From positions 434,001 through 498,000 of the forward strand of contig NZ_BSSM01000001.1 of NCBI RefSeq assembly GCF_030269125.1: a stretch of 64,000 bases of DNA, in the 5' to 3' direction. Shown piece after piece: positions 1 through 8,335 of the stretch; positions within the stretch are counted from its first letter, which is position 1, and each line of letters starts with the position of its first letter. The notes under the pieces were generated by a model, which saw only the letters and a list, made by a program, of their open reading frames with translations, did not search any database and was not told the DNA's origin. The translations under genes and the position numbers were made by a program. Origin of the DNA: Streptomyces hygroscopicus subsp. hygroscopicus. Lineage in GTDB: Bacteria; Actinomycetota; Actinomycetes; Streptomycetales; Streptomycetaceae.

Positions 1-510
1 AGCGCCGAGGGCTACAAGTTCTGGAAGGACGAGCACACCCAGGACCCGAAGGAGTGGAAGCGCTTCGGCAAGCGCATCCGCGAACTCACCGGCGGCGAGG
101 ACGTGGACATCGTCTTCGAGCACCCCGGCCGCGAGACCTTCGGCGCCTCGGTGTACGTCACCCGCAAGGGCGGCACCATCGTCACCTGCGCCTCCACCTC
201 GGGCTACCAGCACGAGTACGACAACCGCTACCTGTGGATGTCGTTGAAGCGGATCGTCGGCTCGCACTTCGCGAACTACCGCGAGGCGTGGGAGGCCAAC
301 CGCCTGGTCGCCAAGGGCAAGATCCACCCCACCCTGTCGAAGGTGTACTCCCTGGAGGACACCGGCCAGGCCGCCTACGACGTCCACCGCAACCTGCACC
401 AGGGCAAGGTCGGCGTGCTGTGCCTCGCGCCCGAGGAAGGCCTCGGCGTGCGCGACGAGGAGATGCGGGCCGAGCACATCGACGCCATCAACCGTTTCCG
501 GAACATCTGA
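1..510 (+). CDS. ccr: Crotonyl-CoA carboxylase/reductase, C-terminal part (5' truncated by window)
   Basis: The reading frame is open from the first base and ends at TGA 508-510, giving the last 169 residues of a protein that is usually about 445 residues long. The visible part is the C-terminal Rossmann half of a zinc-less medium-chain reductase: it includes DIVFEHPGRETFGASVYVTR and the cofactor-domain end GGTIVTCASTSGYQHEYDNR. Ccr reductively carboxylates crotonyl-CoA to ethylmalonyl-CoA with NADPH and CO2, the committing step of the ethylmalonyl-CoA pathway and a source of extender units for polyketides. The ecm/meaA-type mutase starts 10 bases downstream, followed by the rest of the pathway in one operon, which supports the call strongly. 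The start and the carboxylase-specific N-terminal residues lie outside the window. Confidence 0.93.
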   Translation, partial: SAEGYKFWKDEHTQDPKEWKRFGKRIRELTGGEDVDIVFEHPGRETFGASVYVTRKGGTIVTCASTSGYQHEYDNRYLWMSLKRIVGSHFANYREAWEANRLVAKGKIHPTLSKVYSLEDTGQAAYDVHRNLHQGKVGVLCLAPEEGLGVRDEEMRAEHIDAINRFRNI

Positions 511-519
511 GAGCCCTCG

Positions 520-2547
520 ATGACAGAGCGTCAGAAAGATCGTCCGTGGCTCATGCGGACGTATGCCGGCCATTCCACGGCCGAGGCATCCAACGAGCTG
601 TACCGGCGCAACCTCGCCAAGGGCCAGACGGGCCTGTCGGTGGCGTTCGACCTGCCGACGCAGACCGGATACGACCCCGACCACATCCTCGCCCGCGGCG
701 AGGTCGGCCGGGTCGGCGTGCCGGTCTCGCACCTCGGTGACATGCGCCGGCTGTTCCAGGACATCCCCCTGGAGCAGATGAACACCTCGATGACGATCAA
801 CGCCACCGCCATGTGGCTGCTGGCGCTCTACCAGGTCGTCGCCGAGGAGCAGGGCGCGGACATCACCAAGCTCCAGGGCACGACCCAGAACGACATCGTC
901 AAGGAGTACCTGTCCCGCGGCACGCACGTCTTCCCGCCGGGACCCTCGCTCCGCCTGACGACGGACATGATCGCGTACACGGTCTCCCACATCCCGAAGT
1001 GGAACCCGATCAACATCTGCAGCTACCACCTGCAGGAGGCCGGGGCCACGCCGGTGCAGGAGATCGCGTACGCGATGTCCACCGCGATCGCCGTCCTGGA
1101 CGCCGTGCGCGACAGCGGCCAGGTGCCGCAGGAGCGCATGGGGGACGTGGTCGCGCGGATCTCCTTCTTCGTGAACGCGGGCGTCCGCTTCGTCGAGGAG
1201 ATGTGCAAGATGCGCGCGTTCGGCCGCATCTGGGACACGATCACGCGCGAGCGGTACGGCATCGAGAACCCCAAGCAGCGCCGCTTCCGCTACGGCGTCC
1301 AGGTCAACTCCCTCGGCCTGACCGAGGCGCAGCCGGAGAACAACGTCCAGCGGATCGTGCTGGAGATGCTGGCGGTGACGCTGTCCAAGGACGCCCGCGC
1401 GCGTGCCGTCCAGCTCCCGGCCTGGAACGAGGCGCTGGGCCTGCCCCGGCCCTGGGACCAGCAGTGGAGCCTGCGCATCCAGCAGGTGCTCGCCTACGAG
1501 AGCGACCTGCTGGAGTACGAGGACATCTTCGAGGGCTCGAAGGTGATCGAGGCCAAGGTGGAGCAGCTGGTCGCCGACTCCTTCGCGGAGATCGAGCGGA
1601 TCCAGGAGATGGGCGGCGCGATGGCCGCCGTCGAGTCCGGCTACCTGAAGTCGCAGCTGGTCGCCTCGCACGCCGAGCGCCGGGCCCGGATCGAGTCCGG
1701 CGAAGAGAAGATCATCGGCGTCAACGCCTTCGAGGGCACCGAGCCGAACCCGCTCACCGCCGACCTGGACACCGCGATCCAGACGGTGGACCCGGCGGTC
1801 GAGGCCCGCGTGATCGCCGCGCTCCAGCAGTGGCGTGACACCCGCTACCAGCCGCCGTTCAACCACCCGCGCCCCTGCAAGGCGCTGGAGCGGCTGAAGG
1901 AGGCCGCCCGGGGCACCGGCAACCTGATGGAGGCAACGCTGGAGTGCGCCCGCGCCGGGGCGACCACCGGCGAGTGGGCGGGAGCGCTGCGCGAGGTGTT
2001 CGGCGAGTACCGGGCGCCCACCGGGGTCTCCTCCGCGCCGGTGGCCGTCCCCGTCGAGGCCGGCTCCGCGCTCGCCGAGGTCCGCGCCAAGGTGGATGCC
2101 ACCGCCCGCGACCTGGGCGTCGGCAAGCTGCGCTTCCTGGTCGGCAAGCCGGGCCTGGACGGGCACTCCAACGGCGCCGAGCAGATCGCCGTGCGCGCCC
2201 GCGACGCCGGCTTCGAGGTGGTCTACCAGGGCATCCGGCTCACCCCGGAGCAGATCGTGGACGCGGCCCTCGCCGAGGACGTGCACGCGGTCGGCCTGTC
2301 GATCCTCTCCGGCTCGCACGCCCAGCTGGTCCCGGACGTGCTCCAGCGGCTGCGTGTGGCGGGTGCCACAGATATACCGGTGATCGCAGGTGGCATCATC
2401 CCGAACGGTGACGCCGAGCAGCTCATGGCCGCCGGAGTGGCCGCCGTCTTCACCCCGAAGGACTTCGACATCACCGGGATCATCGGCCGCATCGTCGACG
2501 AGATCCGGAAAGCGAACAAGCTCGACCCTCTGGAGGTCCCCGCATGA
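520..2547 (+). CDS. ecm: Ethylmalonyl-CoA mutase (MeaA-type B12-dependent mutase)
   Basis: A 675-residue coenzyme-B12-dependent acyl-CoA mutase with both domains on one chain. Residues about 1-520 form the substrate-binding TIM barrel ([20 protein letters not shown] near the start, [15 protein letters not shown] around 130). The C-terminal B12 domain carries the base-off DxHxxG signature in [14 protein letters not shown] (about residue 545), followed by GLSILSG and AGGIIP. Streptomyces homologues are usually named meaA. Between ccr and mcl the natural substrate is (2R)-ethylmalonyl-CoA, converted to (2S)-methylsuccinyl-CoA; ordinary methylmalonyl-CoA mutase is less likely because that enzyme is normally two chains or longer and sits with meaB. 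The stop overlaps the next start (ATGA, 2544-2547). The ribosome binding site is weak, consistent with coupling to ccr. Confidence 0.9.
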   Translation: MTERQKDRPWLMRTYAGHSTAEASNELYRRNLAKGQTGLSVAFDLPTQTGYDPDHILARGEVGRVGVPVSHLGDMRRLFQDIPLEQMNTSMTINATAMWLLALYQVVAEEQGADITKLQGTTQNDIVKEYLSRGTHVFPPGPSLRLTTDMIAYTVSHIPKWNPINICSYHLQEAGATPVQEIAYAMSTAIAVLDAVRDSGQVPQERMGDVVARISFFVNAGVRFVEEMCKMRAFGRIWDTITRERYGIENPKQRRFRYGVQVNSLGLTEAQPENNVQRIVLEMLAVTLSKDARARAVQLPAWNEALGLPRPWDQQWSLRIQQVLAYESDLLEYEDIFEGSKVIEAKVEQLVADSFAEIERIQEMGGAMAAVESGYLKSQLVASHAERRARIESGEEKIIGVNAFEGTEPNPLTADLDTAIQTVDPAVEARVIAALQQWRDTRYQPPFNHPRPCKALERLKEAARGTGNLMEATLECARAGATTGEWAGALREVFGEYRAPTGVSSAPVAVPVEAGSALAEVRAKVDATARDLGVGKLRFLVGKPGLDGHSNGAEQIAVRARDAGFEVVYQGIRLTPEQIVDAALAEDVHAVGLSILSGSHAQLVPDVLQRLRVAGATDIPVIAGGIIPNGDAEQLMAAGVAAVFTPKDFDITGIIGRIVDEIRKANKLDPLEVPA

Positions 2548-3506
2548 CGACCGTCAACCGCCTTCGCCCGCGACGTTCCTGCCTGGCCGTACCGGGCTCG
2601 AACCCGCGCTTCCTGGAGAAGGCGCAGGGCCTCCCGGCGGACCAGGTCTTCCTCGACCTCGAGGACGCCTGCGCGCCGCTCGCCAAGCCCGAGGCGCGGC
2701 ACACCATCGTCAAGTTCCTCAACGAGGGCGACTGGACGGGCAAGACGCGGGTGGTCCGCGTCAACGACTGGACGACCGAGTGGACGTACCGCGACGTCGT
2801 GACGGTCGTCGAGGGCGCCGGGCAGAACCTCGACTGCATCATGCTGCCCAAGGTGCAGACGGCCGAGCAGGTCGTGGCGCTCGACCTGCTGCTCACGCAG
2901 ATCGAGAAGACGATGGGCTTCGAGGTCGGCCGGATCGGCATCGAGGCGCAGATCGAGAACGCGCAGGGCCTGAACAACGTCAACGCGATCGCCCAGGCCT
3001 CCCCGCGCATCGAGACCATCATCTTCGGCCCGGCCGACTTCATGGCCTCCATCAACATGAAGTCCCTCGTCGTGGGCGAGCAGCCGCCCGGCTACCCGGC
3101 GGACGCCTACCACTACATCCTCATGAAGATCCTGATGGCCGCCCGCGCCAACGACCTCCAGGCGATCGACGGCCCCTACCTGCAGATCCGCAACGTCGAC
3201 GGCTACCGCGAGGTCGCCCAGCGCGCCGCCGCGCTCGGTTTCGACGGCAAGTGGGTGCTGCACCCGGGCCAGGTCGAGGCCTCCAACGAGATCTTCTCGC
3301 CGTCCCAGGAGGACTACGACCACGCCGAGCTGATCCTGGACGCGTACGAGTACTACACGTCCGAGGCCGGCGGCAAGAAGGGCTCCGCGATGCTCGGCGA
3401 CGAGATGATCGACGAGGCCAGCCGCAAGATGGCCCTGGTCATCTCCGGCAAGGGCCGCGCCGCCGGCATGCGCCGCACCACCAAGTTCGAGATCCCGGAG
3501 GCCTGA
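2544..3506 (+). CDS. mcl1: L-malyl-CoA/beta-methylmalyl-CoA lyase (HpcH/HpaI aldolase family)
   Basis: A 320-residue CitE-like TIM-barrel lyase. The N-terminus RSCLAVPGSNPRFLEKAQ and the acidic metal-binding stretches VFLDLEDACAP and FGPADFMASI are typical, as is the conserved Arg in TRVVRVND. In the ethylmalonyl-CoA pathway this enzyme cleaves beta-methylmalyl-CoA to glyoxylate and propionyl-CoA and can also act on malyl-CoA. Its start overlaps the mutase stop by 4 bases, and the MaoC-type hydratase that would make its substrate begins 3 bases after its stop, so the context fixes the role. Citramalyl-CoA lyase or CitE activity is the main alternative from sequence alone. Confidence 0.87.
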   Translation: MTTVNRLRPRRSCLAVPGSNPRFLEKAQGLPADQVFLDLEDACAPLAKPEARHTIVKFLNEGDWTGKTRVVRVNDWTTEWTYRDVVTVVEGAGQNLDCIMLPKVQTAEQVVALDLLLTQIEKTMGFEVGRIGIEAQIENAQGLNNVNAIAQASPRIETIIFGPADFMASINMKSLVVGEQPPGYPADAYHYILMKILMAARANDLQAIDGPYLQIRNVDGYREVAQRAAALGFDGKWVLHPGQVEASNEIFSPSQEDYDHAELILDAYEYYTSEAGGKKGSAMLGDEMIDEASRKMALVISGKGRAAGMRRTTKFEIPEA

Positions 3507-3509
3507 GCG

Positions 3510-4079
3510 ATGCAGTTCGGACGCACCTACGAGGAGTTCGAGGTCGGGGCGACGTACAAGCACTGGCCGGGAAAGACGGTCACCGAGTACGACGACCACC
3601 TGTTCTGTCTCCTCACCATGAACCACCACCCGCTCCACATGGACACCAACTATGCGGAGAAGACGACGGACTTCGGCAGGAACGTCGTCGTCGGGAACTA
3701 CATCTACTCGCTGCTGCTCGGCATGTCCGTGCCGGACATCTCCGGCAAGGCGATCGCCAACCTGGAGATCGAGTCGCTCAAGCACGTGGCGCCGACCTTC
3801 CACGGCGACACCATCTACGGCCAGACGACCGTGCTGGACAAGTGGCCGTCGAAGTCGAAGGACGACCGCGGCATCGTCTACGTCGAGACCAAGGGCTACA
3901 AGCAGGACGGCACCCTCGTGTGCGTCTTCCGCCGCAAGGTGATGGTGCCGACCGAGACGTACATCAAGGAACGCGGCGGCGAGCAGCCGGGCCGCCCGCC
4001 CGTCTCCCACCACCACCCTCAAACGACGCCCCTGCGGGACGACACCTCCCGTTCCGAGCTGAAGCAGCAGGAGAAGTGA
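3510..4079 (+). CDS. mch: MaoC-type hydratase, probable mesaconyl-CoA hydratase
   Basis: A 189-residue single hot-dog-fold hydratase. The MaoC catalytic region is visible as FCLLTMNHHPLHMDTNYAEK (about residues 31-50), with the Asn/His-Pro-x-His arrangement of R-hydratases, followed by VVGNYIYSLLLGMSVPD. In this operon it would hydrate mesaconyl-CoA to beta-methylmalyl-CoA for the lyase upstream. Known mesaconyl-CoA hydratases of alphaproteobacteria are roughly twice as long; this one has a single domain plus a hydrophilic, His- and Gln-rich C-terminal tail of about 30 residues. Its stop overlaps the start of the acyl-CoA dehydrogenase (TGATG at 4077-4081). Function is inferred from the fold and the operon. 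Confidence 0.8.
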   Translation: MQFGRTYEEFEVGATYKHWPGKTVTEYDDHLFCLLTMNHHPLHMDTNYAEKTTDFGRNVVVGNYIYSLLLGMSVPDISGKAIANLEIESLKHVAPTFHGDTIYGQTTVLDKWPSKSKDDRGIVYVETKGYKQDGTLVCVFRRKVMVPTETYIKERGGEQPGRPPVSHHHPQTTPLRDDTSRSELKQQEK

Positions 4080-5284
4080 TGGCGCGCCTCGCCCAGACCG
4101 CCGGTCTGACCGACGTCCAGCAGGAGATCGTCTCCACCGTCCGGGACTTCGTCGACAAGGAGATCATCCCGGTCGCGACCGAGCTGGAGCACCGCGACGA
4201 GTACCCGCAGCAGATCGTGGACGGCCTCAAGGAGCTGGGCCTGTTCGGTCTGATGATCCCCGAGGAGTACGGGGGCCTGGGCGAGTCGCTGCTCACCTAC
4301 GCGCTGTGCGTGGAGGAGATCGCCCGCGGCTGGATGTCGGTGTCCGGCATCATCAACACCCACTTCATCGTCGCGTACATGCTCAAGCAGCACGGCACGC
4401 AGGAGCAGAAGGACCACTTCCTGCCGCGGATGGCGGCCGGTGACATCCGGGGCGCCTTCTCGATGTCGGAGCCGGCGCTCGGCTCCGACGTGTCGGCCAT
4501 CTCCTCCAAGGCGGTCAAGGACGGCGACGAGTACGTCCTGACCGGCCAGAAGATGTGGCTGACGAACGGCGGCACGTCCTCCCTCGTGGCCGTCCTGGTG
4601 CGCAGCGACGAGGGCCACCCGGAGGGCACGGCCCCGCACAAGTCCATGACCACCTTCCTGGTCGAGAAGGAGCCGGGCTTCGGCGAGGTCCGCCCTGGCC
4701 TCACCATCCCCGGCAAGATCGAGAAGATGGGCTACAAGGGCGTCGACACCACCGAGCTGATCATGGACGGGCTGCGCATCCCGGCCGATCGGGTGCTCGG
4801 CGGCGTCACCGGCCGAGGTTTTTACCAAATGATGGACGGCGTGGAGGTCGGCCGGGTCAATGTCGCGGCCCGTGGCTGCGGTGTCGCCCAGCGCGCCTTC
4901 GAGCTGGGGGTGCAGTACGCCCAGCAGCGGCACACCTTCGGCAAGCCGATCGCCCAGCACCAGGCCATCCAGTTCAAGCTGGCCGAGATGGCGACCAAGG
5001 TCGAGGCCGCCCATGCGATGATGGTGAACGCGGCGCGCAAAAAGGACTCCGGGCAGCGAAACGACCTGGAGGCCGGGATGGCGAAGTACCTCGCCTCCGA
5101 GTACTGCAAGGAGGTCGTGGAGGACGCCTTCCGCATCCACGGTGGCTACGGCTTCTCCAAGGAGTACGAGATCGAGCGCCTGTACCGTGAGGCGCCGATG
5201 CTGCTCATCGGTGAAGGTACCGCCGAGATCCAGAAAATGATCATCGGCCGCCGCTTGCTCGAAGAGTATCGATTCCAGGGCTGA
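4079..5284 (+). CDS. mcd: Acyl-CoA dehydrogenase, probable methylsuccinyl-CoA dehydrogenase
   Basis: A 401-residue FAD acyl-CoA dehydrogenase. The N-terminal helical domain contains LGLFGLMIPEEYGGLGES, the middle beta domain AFSMSEPALGSDVS and KMWLTNGG, and the C-terminal helical domain FGKPIAQHQAIQFKLAEM with DAFRIHGGYGFSKEYEIERL. The catalytic glutamate is expected in LIGEGTAEIQ near residue 378. ATG 4079 is chosen because it overlaps the mch stop; the open frame extends far upstream but overlaps two well-supported genes there. In the pathway it would oxidise (2S)-methylsuccinyl-CoA to mesaconyl-CoA. Characterised alphaproteobacterial Mcd enzymes are longer (around 550 residues) because of an N-terminal extension missing here, so the substrate is inferred from the operon. 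Confidence 0.83.
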   Translation: MARLAQTAGLTDVQQEIVSTVRDFVDKEIIPVATELEHRDEYPQQIVDGLKELGLFGLMIPEEYGGLGESLLTYALCVEEIARGWMSVSGIINTHFIVAYMLKQHGTQEQKDHFLPRMAAGDIRGAFSMSEPALGSDVSAISSKAVKDGDEYVLTGQKMWLTNGGTSSLVAVLVRSDEGHPEGTAPHKSMTTFLVEKEPGFGEVRPGLTIPGKIEKMGYKGVDTTELIMDGLRIPADRVLGGVTGRGFYQMMDGVEVGRVNVAARGCGVAQRAFELGVQYAQQRHTFGKPIAQHQAIQFKLAEMATKVEAAHAMMVNAARKKDSGQRNDLEAGMAKYLASEYCKEVVEDAFRIHGGYGFSKEYEIERLYREAPMLLIGEGTAEIQKMIIGRRLLEEYRFQG

Positions 5285-5294
5285 TCGTCCGTAT

Positions 5295-5331
5295 ACGGGG
5301 TGTTTTCTTCGAGGGGAAGATCACACCCCGT
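5295..5331 (+). terminator. Stem-loop after the ethylmalonyl-CoA operon
   Basis: A perfect 9-bp inverted repeat (ACGGGGTGT at 5295-5303 and ACACCCCGT at 5323-5331) encloses a second short stem (TCTTC/GAAGA), giving one long hairpin that begins 10 bases after the mcd stop. There is no U-run on the 3' side, so it may terminate weakly or protect the 3' end of the operon mRNA. It separates the five-gene operon from psd. Confidence 0.6.
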
Positions 5332-5464
5332 AGACGTGGTTCAGCCGGTCTTCGGCCGCCGACTCGGCTTCCTGGCTTGCCCAGTTGCGGCCCGCGACCG
5401 GTACGATCCCCGGAAAGCCGCCGTCCCCCGTCTTGCGCGGCATCATCCGCTACGAAGGTCATCC

Positions 5465-6121
5465 ATGCCCCACAGCCAAACCTCTGCACCTCGCGACAGC
5501 CGAGCCGGCGTACGCCTCGCGCGCGGAGCATCGCCGTGGCTTCTCCCGACCGTCGCCACCGCAGCCCTCAGCCTGGCCCGCGCCCGCCGCTCGGGTGCCG
5601 CCAAGGCCGTCGCCGTGCCCGCCACCGCTCTCGCGGCGGGCATGCTGTGGTTCTTCCGCGACCCCGAGCGCGAGATCGCCCAGGGCCGGGTCATCTCCCC
5701 GGCCGACGGTGTGGTGCAGAGCATCATGCCCTGGAAGGACGGCCGCACCCGCGTCGCCATCTTCATGAGTCCGCTCAATGTCCACGTCAACCGCGCGCCG
5801 CTCGCGGGCACGGTGACGTCGGTCGAGCACATCCCCGGCGGCTTTGTTCCGGCTTTCAACAAGGAGAGCGAGAACAACGAGCGCGTAGTCTGGCATTTCG
5901 ACACCGAACTCGGCGACATCGAGATGATCCAGATCGCCGGCGCGGTGGCCCGCCGCATCGTGCCCTACATCCCCGAGGGCACGAAGGTCGAGCAGGGCGA
6001 CCGTATCGGTCTGATCCGCTTCGGCTCGCGTGTCGACCTCTACCTGCCCGAGGGCGTGGAGGTGGCGGTCGAGGTCGGACAGAAGACCGTGGCTGGGGTG
6101 ACTCGCATTGACCGTGATTGA
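5465..6121 (+). CDS. psd: Phosphatidylserine decarboxylase proenzyme
   Basis: A 218-residue short-form (archaeal/actinobacterial type) phosphatidylserine decarboxylase. The start chosen gives MPHSQTSAPRDS, then a hydrophobic membrane-associated stretch LLPTVATAALSLARA and GMLWFFRDPERE. The family core follows: ISPADGVVQSI, MSPLNVHVNRAP and NNERVVWHFDT. The self-cleavage site that makes the pyruvoyl group is the Ser of RFGSRVDLYLPEG close to the C-terminus (about residue 182). It converts phosphatidylserine to phosphatidylethanolamine at the membrane. An upstream in-frame extension to 5300 is unlikely because it has no family similarity and crosses the hairpin region. It overlaps pssA by 8-14 bases, so the two steps of the pathway are co-translated. 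Confidence 0.92.
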   Translation: MPHSQTSAPRDSRAGVRLARGASPWLLPTVATAALSLARARRSGAAKAVAVPATALAAGMLWFFRDPEREIAQGRVISPADGVVQSIMPWKDGRTRVAIFMSPLNVHVNRAPLAGTVTSVEHIPGGFVPAFNKESENNERVVWHFDTELGDIEMIQIAGAVARRIVPYIPEGTKVEQGDRIGLIRFGSRVDLYLPEGVEVAVEVGQKTVAGVTRIDRD

Positions 6122-6962
6122 TCCGGAGACCCAGGCGAACTGGGTGCCCGAGGCAGACGAGGTGGACGAAGAGGAGGAGATGCCGCTCTCGCTCCGCCTG
6201 TCGATAGCGGACACCCTCACGCTCGGCAACGCCACGTGCGGCTTCATGGCGGTGTACTTCACCACCACGGGCATCCTGATCCCGCACCTCACCGGCAGCC
6301 AGGAGTCCGGCATGGCCCGCCACAGCGCGGCCACGGCGGTCATCCTGATGCTCTGCGCGGCGGTGTTCGACCTCTTCGACGGCCTGGTGGCGCGCAAGCT
6401 CCGCTCCTCGCCGATGGGTGCGGAGCTGGACAACCTCTCCGACCTGATCAGCTTCGGGCTGGCGCCGGCGTACTTCGTCCTCGTCTACGGCATGGTCGCG
6501 GACGACGCGCACCAGAGAGTCGCGGCGCTCGGGGCCATCGTGGTGCTGCTGGCGGTCGTGCTGCGGCTCGCCCGCTTCTCGTGCGTGACGATGAAGGACG
6601 GGATGTTCCAGGGCATGCCGTCGCCGTTCGGCGCGCTCACCGTCGTCTCGATCGTGCTCCTGGAGCTTCCGTTCGTGGCGACCCTGCTCGCGATCGTGGG
6701 CACGGCCTGGCTGATGGTGAGCCGGGTGGAGTACCCGAAGCCGCGTGGGCGGCTCGCCGGGGCGATGCTCTGCTGGATCGTCCTGTCCATGGGGCTCCTG
6801 GCCGCCTGGGCCTTCGACGCCCCCAGCGGTCAGCTGCTCCTCCAGACGGGCTGCGCGCTCCAGCTGGTCATGGGCGCGGTGATCCCGCTGTTCGCCACGG
6901 CCCGCCGGGTGAACAACTTCCGCGACAACCGCCGCGAGGCGCGGGCGGCGCAGTTGCCGTGA
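6108..6962 (+). CDS. pssA: CDP-diacylglycerol--serine O-phosphatidyltransferase
   Basis: An integral membrane CDP-alcohol phosphatidyltransferase of about 284 residues. The family signature DGX2ARX8GX3DX3D is complete in FDGLVARKLRSS followed by PMGAELDNLSD (about residues 87-110). Several hydrophobic helices follow, including AIVVLLAVVLRLARF and VSIVLLELPFVATLLAIVG. It makes phosphatidylserine from CDP-diacylglycerol and serine, which Psd then decarboxylates. The start is ambiguous between TTG 6108 and GTG 6114 (two residues shorter); both overlap the end of psd. The acidic N-terminus (EADEVDEEEE) is cytosolic. The product is followed by a clear terminator. Confidence 0.92.
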   Translation: MTVIDPETQANWVPEADEVDEEEEMPLSLRLSIADTLTLGNATCGFMAVYFTTTGILIPHLTGSQESGMARHSAATAVILMLCAAVFDLFDGLVARKLRSSPMGAELDNLSDLISFGLAPAYFVLVYGMVADDAHQRVAALGAIVVLLAVVLRLARFSCVTMKDGMFQGMPSPFGALTVVSIVLLELPFVATLLAIVGTAWLMVSRVEYPKPRGRLAGAMLCWIVLSMGLLAAWAFDAPSGQLLLQTGCALQLVMGAVIPLFATARRVNNFRDNRREARAAQLP

Positions 6963-6976
6963 CGGCCTCCTGACCG

Positions 6977-7014
6977 AGGGCCCCGAATCCAGGGTTGGCT
7001 GGGTTCGGGGCCCT
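6977..7014. terminator. Bidirectional hairpin between pssA and glycerate kinase
   Basis: A perfect 11-bp inverted repeat (AGGGCCCCGAA at 6977-6987, TTCGGGGCCCT at 7004-7014) with a 16-base loop begins 14 bases after the pssA stop; the 3' side continues as TTCGTT. The glycerate kinase gene converges from the other strand and ends at 7045, so the hairpin can serve both transcripts. Confidence 0.75.
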
Positions 7015-7044
7015 TTCGTTCGTGCGGGGGACGGCTGGGGGCGG

Positions 7045-8196
7045 TCAGACCAGGAAGTCCTCGGCGATGCGGGAGGCGACGCGTTCCAGGAGGGGGCCGG
7101 CGTGCGCGACGCAGCGGGAGACGTCGGGTTCGAGGGACGTCAGGGGATAGGCGCGGGTGATGCCGGCCGCGCGCAGGGCCGGCTCCGTCAGGGCGAGGCG
7201 GCCGCACACCGCCACCACCTCCTTGCCCGCTGCACGCGAGGCCGCCGCCACGCCCGCCGGTGCCTTGCCGTGCAGGGTCTGCACGTCCAGGGACCCCTCG
7301 CCGGTGATCACCAGCGACGCGCGGGCCAGGGCGGGGGCGAACCCGAGAACGTCGAGCATGAGGTCGATCCCGGGCCGGAACCGCGCGCCGAGGAGCAGCG
7401 CGCCGTACCCGGCGCCGCCCGCCGCGCCCGCGCCCGGCGCCGCCGCGGCCTGCGCCGCCCGGGACCCGATCTCCGCCTCCAGCACCTTCGCGTAGTGTCC
7501 CAGCGCCGCGTCCAGGGCGCGTACGTCGTCCGGCGAGGCCCCCTTCTGCGGGCCGTACACCGCCGCAGCGCCCGTCGGCCCGGTCAGCGGATTGTCGACG
7601 TCGCCGGCCAGTACGAGCGAGACGGAGGACAGCCGGGGGTCCAGACCGGAGAGGTCGGCGCGGGCCAGACCGGCCAGACCGCCGCCGCCCGGCGGCACCG
7701 GCTCGCCGTCCTCCGCCGAGAACCGGGCCCCGAGCGCCGCCAGCATCCCGGCGCCGCCGTCCGTCGTGGCGCTGCCGCCCACGCCGAACACGATCGTGTG
7801 CGCCCCGGCGTCCAGCGCGGCCCGCAGCAGTTCGCCGGAGCCGTACGTCGACGCGGTCAGCGGCGCGAAGACGCCCGCCGGCAGCCGGTGCAGCCCGCTC
7901 GCCTCGGCCATCTCCACCACCGCGGTGCCGTCGCGCAGCGCGAACGCCGCCACCGCCTCTTCCCCCAGCGGCCCGGCCACCCGCACCGTGCGCCGTTCGA
8001 ACCCGGCCGCGACCGCCGCGGCCACGGTCCCGTCGCCGCCGTCCGCCACCGGCAGCGCCTCGACCACCAGGTCGGGCACCACCCGCCGCAGCCCGGCGGT
8101 GACCCGCTCGGCGACCTGCACGGCCGTCAGCGAGCCCTTGAACTTGTCCGCGGCGACGAGTACCCGGCGGGTCCCGTCCACTGCGCCGTTCGCCAC
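7045..8196 (-). CDS. glxK: Glycerate kinase (GarK/GlxK family)
   Basis: A 383-residue type-I glycerate kinase. The N-terminus RRVLVAADKFKGSLTA matches the family signature, followed by LPVADGGDGTVAA (about residue 50) and, later, FGVGGSATTDGGAGML, a phosphate/nucleotide-binding loop. It phosphorylates D-glycerate with ATP, in this family usually at the 2-position, feeding glyoxylate- or tartronate-derived carbon into glycolysis. That fits the neighbouring ethylmalonyl-CoA pathway, which releases glyoxylate, although the genes are on opposite strands. GTG 8196 is preferred over ATG 8229 because a good GAGGGG ribosome site lies about 8 bases upstream of the GTG and the extra 11 residues look non-conserved. 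It ends close to a shared hairpin terminator. Confidence 0.87.
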   Translation of the reverse strand: MANGAVDGTRRVLVAADKFKGSLTAVQVAERVTAGLRRVVPDLVVEALPVADGGDGTVAAAVAAGFERRTVRVAGPLGEEAVAAFALRDGTAVVEMAEASGLHRLPAGVFAPLTASTYGSGELLRAALDAGAHTIVFGVGGSATTDGGAGMLAALGARFSAEDGEPVPPGGGGLAGLARADLSGLDPRLSSVSLVLAGDVDNPLTGPTGAAAVYGPQKGASPDDVRALDAALGHYAKVLEAEIGSRAAQAAAAPGAGAAGGAGYGALLLGARFRPGIDLMLDVLGFAPALARASLVITGEGSLDVQTLHGKAPAGVAAASRAAGKEVVAVCGRLALTEPALRAAGITRAYPLTSLEPDVSRCVAHAGPLLERVASRIAEDFLV

Positions 8197-8335
8197 GTGC
8201 GATCCCCTCGCTCTCCGGGCCCCGGGCATACCGGGGCCGGTCGCGCCACTGCGACCCTAACCTCGCCGGACCCCCACCGTCATGCCTCCGACCACGGGCT
8301 GAGGCGGCCCGGCGAAAACGGGTACACCCAGGGCC

